In this document: in pieces, positions 44,035 to 55,500 of the stretch
How positions within the stretch are numbered: position 1 is the first letter of the stretch
Layout: every line of letters begins with the position of its first letter
Source: Romanomermis culicivorax
Lineage: Eukaryota; Nematoda; Enoplea; Mermithida; Mermithidae
NCBI GenBank assembly: GCA_963922205.1
Contig: CAWUHX010000253.1
Span: 310,001 to 374,000 of the forward strand
DNA length: 64,000 nucleotides
Direction of reading: 5' to 3'
The notes under the pieces: generated by a model
What the model saw: only the letters and a program-made list of their open reading frames with translations
Databases searched by the model: none
What the model was told of the DNA's origin: nothing
Made by a program: the position numbers and the translations under genes

Positions 44035-44625
44035 TGTTATATCTTGCCTTGCGGTCGGGGTGATGCGGTGTGATGCAGGATTGGGATTCCAAGGTTGCGG
44101 CCTTAATGTACGTGCGTCCCACGCCCGCGTTTACCCGATTACTTAATTACTAGTACTTAAACCCCGACAATAATTATCCCAACAATTAAAGAAAACCTAG
44201 TTTCTTTAATTGTCTCCCTTCTTTTCTCACTTACTAAAATAAGGGGACTCTCCTACCTATTTATTACTATACAAAAACGTATGAAGAACTTACGTGACCA
44301 AATCGTTACGGGCGAGACGAAAAATGAAAATGACAATAAAATTCCACTCCCACACACGGGCGAGCAAGGACGAGAAAGTGTGGTGGGAGGCGGCTAATAC
44401 GTACTAGTGGTGGCCGGCGGGGCACACAACTAGTAAAGAAAAATAAAAATACACGTGAAGTATACGTAACGAATAATCAATAGAGAGAGACCAGCGCACG
44501 CGTACCGACGTGCGCTACAGTAAGATGGCCACTGGTGGTCCGCGTTGCTCTCTCCACTTGCCACCTGCGGGCCTGTGACGCGTTTTGACAAATAATGAAA
44601 AATCGGCGGAAAACACACTACAACA
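44035..44625 (-). repeat. 5' LTR of the large retrotransposon
   Basis: 591 bp, same ends as the 3' LTR. It would carry the element promoter. It is followed by TATT, the second half of the target duplication. Confidence 0.95.
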
Positions 44626-46526
44626 TATTGTCAGTAGTGCTGATCGCATCCTGAGTGCGTCCCAGACACATTGCGGATGCGTCCTGGACGTGACCGGCAT
44701 AGACGGTTAGTTTCGCCTGGTAGAGTAGGGAGGAAAACCTGCTTAAGAGGGAATGCCCTGAACTATCCCTAATAATATACCCTAAAACTCCCCTAGTCCG
44801 GCTGGGGGTGGCTACGGCAGGTAATCAAACAGGGAGTGCGGGTCACATGGGATGGTGATGTTGGACTCGGATGGATCCACTAAAGGGGCTAAATGACGTC
44901 CGCTAGACAGTTTTATTCGACGACAATAACGATGGGAATCTGGTACAAAGACGACGGAGGGGGCGAAAACATGTAAATGAATGTGACGCGAAGGGCACAA
45001 GTAAGATGGGGAGCTGAGATGGCACTAATACACAGCCAACCAATGAAAACGAATATAAAAGTCAGCATGAGGGGACAGCTAGAACAATAAGATGGTGGAG
45101 AACCCAGAAAAGAGCAAAATTATAGAGTGACATGCGTTTCTAAGCACTTTGTCCGCTACAGTGACTTGGGCGGAGTTTACGACGCCCAGGCCAAATTCTA
45201 CAGAGATAAAGCTCCAGAAAGGACTTGTGTGCAGATGGCACTTGCCCACTTCGAATACGTTTAGCATTAGGGCCGACTTAATGCCTGGTCTAAATGTATG
45301 AACGTCTTTTAGCTAAAAGTTTCCACAGCTATTTGTTTGCGTCAGCAGGAGCAAAGCTCACTTTGTTGACGCAAGGGGCATGTAATACGACCCAAAATGG
45401 TTGTGAGCAAGAAGTGCCCTTTAGAGGAAACTCTTAGCTATCAGGGCATAGTGTAACTGACACAAAATGAAACAAAATAAAATAAATGACGGAAAACAAA
45501 CAAAACAGAAATGCACGAAATGACGAATGGTCAAAAATAATAAAAATGACAAATGATTAAAGTAATAAAATATCAGCGTGAGAAATCATGTGATGTTGAT
45601 AATTTTGATCGGCACGTGACAATGTGGAAAATCTGGCGTGTCCCCAATACAGTGCAAATGGGCCATTCGGTTGCGACAGGTATATGCGCGGACGGACTAT
45701 TCTGAAATTATAAAAAAATATCTGTCATAAAAAGATTTCTGAAAAACGTGTGAAATAAATTGTAACAGTTCTCCCACACTGGGATGGTAGCTTCTCTACC
45801 ACCGACTGCACAGCCCTGCATCGCCTGTTGCGACTGCAGCAGTGCCCTCCTCAAAAATCCAGGTCCGGGCATCCCACTTGGCTGAGCAACATCAAGTCTA
45901 CGGGTTCAGAGGAAAATGCGCGTCACAAAAACAAAAAATAATCTTGAGGATTCCCGATTAAATCTGTTTTGCATGGAGCTTAATTATAAAACGGAATGAA
46001 ATGAATAGAATAATTATGCAGTAAAGGCAAAACAAAAAATCAAGAAATAAAAAGTAAAATAATGTAATAAAAAGTAGGTAAACGTAAAAGATGGAAAAGC
46101 ACACAACCTGAAAAAATTAAGCAAAAGGTGGTTCAAATATGTCAACAACACGCGAAAAAGCATGTTATTGAGCCATGTGAGAAATCTAGCGATTCGTGCA
46201 ACAACCAGCATCCACCAGATCGAAGTAGAGGACCAAATAAGCCATGCGCCAAAACGTCTACCCCGTCCAATCCCCATTTTTCCATTCTAAGGACCTTTTT
46301 TGAGAATTCTCATCACTATCGCTGTATTAGTTACGGTATTTTGAGTTTCGTTGAATAGGGGTGGAACAGAAAAACGGACGATCTTTCTTATTTTATCAAA
46401 AACTGTATTGCCCTACATCAGAGGAGAATTCTACGCTGGACGTAACAAGACAAAAACCATCAAATTAACAAAACTCTGCGTAACAAATGCAATAGCAACG
46501 AGGAACGGTTTCACATTGTATGAAAT
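44626..46526. other. Right flank of the retrotransposon, unassigned
   Basis: No supportable gene. It holds the inverted partner (44705-44728) of 30092-30115, several G/C-richer stretches and an A-rich tract (about 45460-45560). It likely includes the 3' UTR of the mtSSB gene just below 46527. The readings at 44812-45267 show no family resemblance. Confidence 0.4.
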
Positions 46527-49500
46527 CTACCAGTCATAATTCTTCGAATTCCGATCGTAGACTGTCGGCCGTTTTCGCATCAAAATATCGATTCGTTCTA
46601 AAAGAACATATGAATATAACGAGATGACCATGTAACAAATGATTGCATAATTTACCAGCCCTGATTTGCGGAAACAACGTTCCACGAGGATTAATACTAT
46701 CGATATTTAATTTTCGGTAGTTCAATGTACCCGTAACCGATACCAAATCGCTGAAAATACACGATTGGCGAGACTGTAGTCTGTTTCTTATAAAATGCTT
46801 CCAAATAGAAAAGTGACACAAATCAGTAGTGTCGTCAGAATCGTTTACATAGAGCTCTTACTGTAAAATTTTTCACTCGAAAAATTGTTTAAGATTAGGT
46901 CAGCCTGCTCACAAATTTACGGTCCTATATGATATATTGTTCATCAGAAAATCTGAAATACTACTTGCTTTCCACTTTCATCATTTCGAAGCACTTCAAG
47001 ATAAATAGACTTTATATTCCTCGAACATGCAAGTTTACAATCGAGAAATTATGTTCAATTTGACGCGTAATTCTCACATAATGAAATACATTATACTGTA
47101 CAAAACTCACTGAATTTTTTCATGAGAGCCAAAAAATATTCACAATCTGATTCACGTCAAACTGCGCAGACACCTCAGAAGTACTCAAGAAATTTCGATC
47201 ATCTAACCTAGATCATTACAAGAAATTTTCAGTTGATGTTTGCACCTTTAAGACGAAAAATGCTATTCATTGCTCAAGGTGACAACCTAATTCTACTATC
47301 GTCTGATTGCTGCATCAGTCATTTCAGATCAAACATTTGTATGAAACATCAAAACTGTTGCAGCAAAATAACCTGGACTATACATGCACACAGGGGGTTA
47401 AAACCCTATATCTGAGACCCTGGCCACCCTCTCAGCCCAAAAAATCGTCAAACACCCACTGAACTTTTTTCAGGACAGCTTATTTTGATGATTTTTGTGC
47501 ATATTTTGAATGAAAAACAAGCTTTCAGAACTTTATTTTGCTGACCCACCCCCCCTACCCTCTGGATAAAAAGTCCAAGGACCCTACCTCCTGGAAAATT
47601 CTTGCAGTGCATGGCTGACCTGGATGACATAGTGATTGATTTTTAGCGTCAACGACAAACAAAGTCAGTTGAATTAAAAACAATTCTTCACTATTTTGCT
47701 AAGAAACATCGGTTAGAAAAAAAATCGGCTCTAGTTAAATCAGTTTCTTGAGCACCATTCTAACATGCCCAATCAAAGATCACACATATAATGTGTTCCA
47801 AATTAGATAAATCTCAATCTTTTGCCGTAGTTTTTCTGAAAATAGCTTGTTAACCATTTTGGCAGAATTTAAAATCTACTTTTTTTGACGTTTTTGGAGA
47901 AGTCCCAAAAATTTTGAGTGAAATAGGTACCTTCACTACACAAATTCGTGGTTCACACCCTCCACTGACAAGAAGTCTTAAAGGAAAGCAAGTAATATTT
48001 CATATCATCGGCAGAATCACACACATCAGGCAGCAAATTTATTTGTGTTTTTTAACTGACTTGATTTTTGACCGAAAAATCTTACGTTAAATGCTTCCTG
48101 GAAAAAGCTTCGATAACAGGGTGCCCAACTCTTTTCAAAAATGAAATTCCCTGATTCAATCAGGTTTTCCGGGTCATTTTTTAATTTTTTTTCTTTTTTG
48201 AGAGCAAAAATCATCACTAATTCATACATGGAATGGTAAAAGAGTGTATCACAAGGCTGCAAAAACGTATAAAGCGCACAAAATCATTAAAAAATTTATC
48301 AAATTAATTCAAAAAATATATTCAATTTTTTCAATTCTAAGATTTATGAGCTTAACAATTTATTTTCAATTTTGCCGCATTTCGTTTTCGTGTAAGAAAC
48401 TATGATTCAACACATTGCGGGTTCGGGATCGAACGTTAGAGCGCGGGCATTAGAGCGCAGGGACATTATAGTGCGTTTTGAAAAACTGATTTTTTCGGGC
48501 CAACGTTCCCTGATCTGCAATGAACGCTCATTTTTAATTGTTTGTAAACACGAAATAAATATTAAGCAAGCAGCTTTATTTCAAAAGCTGACAAGAAACT
48601 GCGTGTGTGCTAGAAATTCAAGATAAATTCGAAAATAACAAAATGAAGCAATTTGATTCACAGGTTCGAAAGTTAAATATTTGCGATTTTTTGTCTTTCT
48701 CAACTTTTACATGAAAGATTTACAAACCCCATCTAATTACGGTCTATTCCCAAGTCAGCGATTCTCAAGTGAGCAGCGAATTCCCAAGAGAGCAAATTCA
48801 TAATTGATCGATTCACATGTGAGCGATTCCAAGCGAGCGATCGGGAATGTAATAACACTTTCTTCAGTATTTTCCTTCTTTACCGTATATTTTTCTTTGT
48901 ATGTATTTCTTTTTTCTTTCGTTTTCTGCATGTATTGTTAATGTTTTCGTTCATTTATGTTTTTGCACTTTTATCTTTTGTCTCTCTTTTCTTTCATTTT
49001 TTTTTCTTGTCATCTGCTTTTTTCATTTCTGCCCACGAAACAAAACATTACAAGTTGTCATTTCAAATAATCGCAGTCGCCAGTGTAATTTTTGTACAGT
49101 TCGACATACTCGAATCTTTCATTGTTGTAAGAGTGAAAATCTTCATAAAAACATTACCGAAAGAATGCTGGAAAAAAATAGAACATCGGCAAAAATGAAG
49201 ACATTAAGAATAACTGAAAATAGGTAAAAAGCAGACTGCCCCATGGGGAGGGGTATGAGGGGGGTATTACCCCTGCCTTAAGTCCTAAAAATTGATCACT
49301 AGTTGCCTAATTTTCGGACAAATTACGTGTTTAGTGGACACTACCACTGCAAATTTTCAAATTTACCCCTACCTAAAAAATCTGACCTTGAGGACCTCTG
49401 TGAAAAAGCATTAGAAAATGAAAGAAAACATGAAAACAGTGGCAAGAAGAAGCAACATAGAGAAAGCAGCAAGAAAGAAAGCGAAAGCAAAAAATGTGAA

Positions 49501-52500
49501 AAGAACAATAAAAAAGAATTAGGAGAGATTAAAATCAAAAAACTACGATGAAAAGTAATGAAGAAAAAATTACAAAGGATAAAATTATATAGAAAATAAA
49601 CCATGCCGAATCGTTTGTAGGCCAGACTATGCTTATTAAAAATGACAACTTGTAATTTGTTGTTTCATGAGCAAAAAAGAAAAAAGTAGATGAAAAGAAA
49701 AACGAAAATAAAAGAAAGCACGGACAACAGATAAAAACTTAAAAACATGCATAAACGAAAACCATTAACAATACACACAAAAAGAAAGGAAAAAAGTACA
49801 TACAAAGAAACATGTAAGGTAAAGAAGGAAAATAAGAAGAAAGTGTTACTACATTCTCGATCGCTTGTTTGGAATCGCCCAATTGGGAATTAACTTATTT
49901 GGGAATCGCTCACACGAGAATCGCTCAATTGGGAATTCGCTCATATGAGAATACCCTATATTTACTAACAACTCGAACAAGTATTGATTATGCCGTTTAT
50001 CTATTCCAAAAGTTTCGTTAACATGTATTAGAGGTAAATCCCATATGAGCGACTGAATAAAAAATACGAGACGGAGAAACTAAGAAAAGTGAAATGAGAA
50101 AAAGAACAAGAACTGGAGGGTAATTCCATGTCAAGTGGTTTAATGGCCCCACTCGACCATCTCAAAAATGCATGAAATTTTTGCCAGATGCCCCCCCTAG
50201 GTCTGGAACGAATAATGCCAAGCTTTTACTTTGATACCTTACACCTAAGTTATGGGGCTCCAAACTTCTAGGGTCACCTATACCGTCGCGGAAGGTGTGA
50301 TAAAAGCTCAAGCTTGGCATGTGATAGCTGATTTGATCAATTCGGCTAAAGTTTTAACTCCTAACACAACTTTTTACGCTTATTCCAACTATTTTACCTA
50401 CAACGATTGCAGTCCATTTTTCGAGCCTTGAGACTATCTCTAACAGCATGGAAAAGTTTGTCGCGGGAACAATGGTGGCCCCTTTGAGCATTCATAACTC
50501 AGAAACAGATGGTCAGAAATCATTTAAGATAACTTTGCTTCTATTCACCAAATTTCGTGTTTTTTCTGCTTCTGGTTTTGCAGATATAGCATATTGAACA
50601 TACGTGTGTACAAAATTATGCAAATTTCAAGTCAACTTCAGCGCCATATATCTCAACTGTACCTTTTTCACTCTCGATCATTTATGCACCAATTGAAAGA
50701 GCAGATTTTTCTCTTTAAAACTCACCTATTCTGATTCTAGAACCATTTGTCTTTCATGCTTAAAAAGTACTTCGAAAATGACAATATTTATGCTTTGCGG
50801 TAACCCTGTCATCCACTAAGTTATGTAGGTGTAAACTCATAGGCATGAAAATTCGTACAAAGTGAAAAATGCATTAATTGTGTGCAGAGTTCTGCTGCCA
50901 AAAAGACGCTCTTGGGCAAGTTCAGGCAATATTTGCTCAGACTTGCCTGCATACATGTAATTGGGGAAAGAGCTATAGGAACCCCCCAGAAATCGTCGAC
51001 CATATGGATAGCCCATTGGGCGACCGCCCCCCAGGATTTTCCAACCCTATGGATAGCCATAGGGTGGCCCTAGGGACCCCCATACTTTAGGTCGGAAAAA
51101 TGTCAATTTTTTGATGAAAAATGTCAATTTTTAAACAAAAAATGGTCTAAAACGTAAATTTTCTCGGCGAATCGCGCCATAAACACATTTTTATCACTTT
51201 AAGACAAAAATTACTATTTTTTGTTTCGGACATTTTTCGTGAAAAAATCGATTTTTTTTCCTTCAGAGACCCCTTCCCCCCAAAATTTTGGGAATTACTG
51301 ACCCCCGGCCCAAAAAAGTGACCCAACTCCCTCCCCAGACCTCGGGGCTCCGTTTACATGTATGCTTGCCTGTGGGTCAAGTGGGCCATCTCATCATTTT
51401 TTTTTTAATTTTGAGAGGTGTTTCTGTCAAAGTGTGCCGGTTTCTTTTCATTTTTTTTCACCTCAGCTTGTAGTTGTCTGTTTCTTTTTATGATTCCAAT
51501 ATTCTTTTTCAGCAAATTAGCTTCGTTATAATGGATTTACCAGAATTAAGCCCCTACTTCATTGGACTTTTTACGAAATCTGACGGTCATAAGCCTTCAA
51601 CTTATTTTTACGACTGTAGTATTTTGAAACCATCAACTGATAAAGAATTATTGCTACGTCCATGTGGTGTCATAGATTTTGAGGAATGTGCGAGAATTTG
51701 CACTTATCATGAAGCTTTACTTTTGACAAAATTCGAATTCCTACAAAAATCTTGCTGCAATCCCTTTGAAAAAGGATCATAATTAAAAATTTTATTAACT
51801 TGTGCTTGCATGAAGAAGATTATGGAATTTCTGCTGAATGGAATTTTTTGGTACTAGCCATGGTGAATCGATTTGTGATGACATCGGTGGTACTGTAAAA
51901 TGATTTGCTGCTCGGGCTAACTTTTTCATTGAAAACATGTCTGGCATTAAATTTTTGTTTATCTCCAAAATCGATGTTGACTATTTATGTCCAAGTCAAG
52001 AGGCCAGATTCGAAACCGGATGGACTGTTGCGGGAACTAGAGAAAATCATTTCAAACCGATGAATGAATCCAAAATTTGCGTCAGTAAAATTCCCTTATA
52101 AATTTTTCGTATCCAAACAGCCCTGCACGATTTTTCCACTGGCCCACAAAGAAAGACAAGAAAGGGTTTTACAGAAACATATTTTTGTATTCTTGAAGCT
52201 CCATTTACGACCTCGAATGGCAGACAATATTCTTATCTGCCAGGCTTTTTTTGGTTTGAAAACCAGGAGCCTAGGCCTAAATTTTTAGGGGCCAAATTAA
52301 AATTTTGGGAGCCAAAAATTTTTAATTGAAGAATATTGAAAAACGTGCTTGTAACACACTGTAGAACGTACTATATAATTAAATTATGTAGATATTCAAT
52401 CAGTTGATACGAGTTTTAAAAAATCACTGTTCAAAATTTGATTTCCACCCAGCGTTTTCAGTTACAGGCATCTTTCCACACGTACAAACATCGGCCGAGA

Positions 52501-55500
52501 AATCTTTGTGCGAAGAAAATTTTTTATTCAAAAAACGCGATATTTCGTTTAATTTTGCACAAATCTTCATCTAAGATTGCACTTGAGTTCATTTCCTTCC
52601 GACTCAAAAGTATAAGGTTTTGAAATTGCAGCTTCTGTACTCATTGTTCTGTTGTTTCCTATATCTTTCCGGCGCTATATAACGATTTTTTTTTCAGATT
52701 TTGACACTCTAAATGCTGGAAAATCAATTTAAGGATAACTTATTCGATAAACATACATGGTTCGAAAACATGTATTACATCATTTTACAAACTAAAAAAT
52801 ATGTTCATACTTTCATAAGTTTGACAAGCCCAAATTAAACTTGAAATTTATGAAAATCACCTCCATTATAATCATGAATTCAAACTCGGCTCCATATTTA
52901 AAATAATAGTAACAAAAATGCAAAAATTGAGATTTTGATCACCAGAATTCTTTTGCACCAAATGCACCAAAATTCATCTTTTCCATGTCGAACCCCCATG
53001 TTTTTTCCCTTCGTCGAGAATTTTTTTGTAGAGAAACAGAGAATAGACTAATTAAAAAAATTATATAAGATCCGGCGCGAAGCGCCAGAAAATTTTCGAT
53101 GTTTTATGATTTTAGAGCCTGTAAAACACTTACTTCAAATCTAAAATTGAATGAAAACAGCTACAATTCACTATAATATAAATGAATATTTCAAAATTTT
53201 TAGACCTAAAATTTTAGGAGCCATTTCCAAACTTTTAGGGGCCCAGGCCCCTAAAATGACTAAAAAAAAGCATGCTATCTGCAATCGGTGATCTTGAAAG
53301 TTGACAATAAGTTTAACGCATTGTATTCATTCTAATTTTATGGAAATGCAATATGCCAGTAATTTTCAATTGCTGTAAAACTGTTCCACTTTTTTGTGTG
53401 TATAAATTTGCATTAGTCATCCAGATTTCTATAGAACACTCAGTTAATGGTGGTAAATAAACAGAGTCGCCCGCCGCGAAGCATAAATATTGTCATTTTC
53501 GGAGAACTTTTCAAGCATGAAAGGCAAATGGGTCTAAAATTAAAATAAGTGAGTTTTTAAGAGGAAAATCTGCTCTTTCAAATGGTGCATAAATGATCGA
53601 AAGTGAAAAAGGTACAGTTGGAATATATGGCGCTGAAGTTGACTTAAAATTTGCATAATTTTGTACACCCATATGTTCAATATGCTATATCTGCAAAACC
53701 AGAAGCAGAAAAAACACGAAATTTGGTGAATAGAAGCAAAGTTATCTTAAATGATTTCTGACTATCTGTTTCTGAGTTATGAATGCTCAAAGAGGCCACC
53801 ATTGTTCCCGCGACAAACTTTTCCTGCTGTTAGAGAGTCTCAAGGCTCGAAAAATGGACTGCAATCGTTGTAGGTAAAATAGTTGGAATGAGCGTAAAAA
53901 GTTGTGCTAGGAGTTAAAACTTGAGCCTAATTGATCAAATATTTCGTCAGCTATCACATGCCAAACTTGAGCTTTTGTCGGCCTTCAGCGACCGGATGGG
54001 TGACCCTAGAAGTTTGGGGCCCCATAACTTAGGAAATATGTAAGGTATCAAAGTAAAAGCTTGGCATTATTCGTTCCAGACCTAGGGGAGCATCTGGCAA
54101 ACATTTCGGTTCTAGGACAATTCGTCCCGTGAAATTCGCCCCCACTGCAGTTCACACCCGGAAAATTCTCCCCTGGTACTATACATACCTGGTTTTAGAT
54201 TTAAAAGCAACTCCATAATATGCTATGTAATATATCTCCAGATTTTCTTTTTTTCAGCTTCATTTCTTGTAACTTTTTATTGGAATCTATGGAGAGCAAT
54301 GAAGATTATGACAAAGTATTACAATTATTCTACGTGTGACTCTACTGTGTTCTTCACTATCTTTTTCGTGACAACTTTCCGGTGTACCAAAAACAAACAA
54401 GAATAAAAATAGAAAAAACAGAAGAATGAGTAAAAAGTAATCAAAAAAATATAGAAGAAACTAAACAAGAAAGATGAAAGACAAAAAAGAGGAATACAAG
54501 AAAAAAATTAAACGAAAAAAGGAACAAAAAACATTACAAACAAATGCAGATCGAAGAACATAAATGACTCTCAATCCTGCCTATGATATCCGTGTTAAAA
54601 TTATCTCCCAGGTATTCACGCCATCAGATTAAAATTTAGCATGGTTTCTGGGGATTAGGACACCATCATTACAAATTTGAAAAATATGAATTTGTAAATT
54701 TCCAGTGTTGAGATTTTTCACAAACTCGGCACACATTTTGTTTCGAGAGGAAAAACAACCGGCCACTTTAATTCTAGGGATCTACTGCTCAAACGCCTGT
54801 ATTGCTGACTGTACGAGTAAAAAATGCTTATACTGACTTAGTACTAACCGCACCAGTAAACAATCTTACATTCAAAGAAAATTTAGAAAAAAATTATTTG
54901 TGGACCTTTATTTGGAACATTGCTGTAAATCTTTTTCTTCTTGTACATACTTGCACTCTGCATGCAGAGTTCATAAATAAACATGCTAGTCCGGCTGGGA
55001 AAAATCTCTAGGTATTGTGAATGGATGTGTAGAAATGCTATTCCATAACTGCTAACAACTTAGTGGAATTATTTTTAAATCTGAATTTTGTAAATTAAAA
55101 AACAGTGAATTGGGGGACAATTACTGGGTGAGAATTGTGGGGGAGGGGCGAATTGTCCGGGGGCGAACCACCAGGGGCGAATTGAGGGGTACGAAGCGCT
55201 GGGGGCCAATTACTGGGGGCGAATTGTCCGTATCCCAAAAATTTCATGAATTTTTGAGGTGGTCGAGTGGGGCACTTTTTCAAATTTAAATTACTTGACA
55301 TGGAATTACCCTGGAAAAATACTCAATGGTGGAAAAATGATCGGACCTGAGCTTTTACAGAGTCATGAAAAAATGTGAAGAAAGCATTTTTGAGCTGCAA
55401 CGCAGTTATTTTTTAAATTATTATATTTTGAATTTTCGGCTTTTTAATTTTACTCTGATCTAATGTTTCTGCGCTCTAATGTCCGCGCTCTATTGTCCCG

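Larger units (their letters stand above)
30422..44625 (-). mobile_element. Intact 14.2-kb Ty3/Gypsy-type LTR retrotransposon
   Basis: LTRs of 591 bp (30422-31012 and 44035-44625) begin and end TG...CA and differ at about five positions. TATT is duplicated at 30418-30421 and 44626-44629. Read on the minus strand the order is LTR, primer-binding site, gag-pol (one ORF), two short ORFs, a 1580-codon ORF with an exonuclease-like domain, polypurine tract, LTR. Pol order is protease, reverse transcriptase, RNase H, integrase, which places it in Ty3/Gypsy rather than Copia. All ORFs are uninterrupted. At 14.2 kb it is far longer than usual Gypsy elements because of the extra 3' coding region. Low LTR divergence means recent insertion. 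Confidence 0.95.
50118..55311. mobile_element. 5.2-kb DNA transposon with long terminal inverted repeats
   Basis: Termini are GGGTAATTCC and GGAATTACCC (perfect 10 bp), flanked by TGGA at 50114-50117 and 55312-55315. The left arm, 50118 to about 50810, matches the right arm (about 53490-54101 plus 55237-55311) in reverse complement over nearly 700 bp. The right arm is split by a 1.1-kb insertion. The centre contains the broken coding sequence at 51531-52100 and several dispersed repeats (family B at 50948-51365, a GC hairpin at 53072). Arms and a 4-bp duplication fit a cut-and-paste element, but the superfamily is not identified. It sits in mtSSB intron 3. Confidence 0.85.

Noticed and set aside
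30422-44625. Endogenous retrovirus with env
   Set aside because: ORF2 has no signal peptide, fusion or transmembrane segment and shows exonuclease motifs instead.
48901-49604. T-rich and Lys-rich frames near 49 kb (also 59.8-60.3 kb)
   Set aside because: Composition artefacts of a pyrimidine-rich dispersed repeat.
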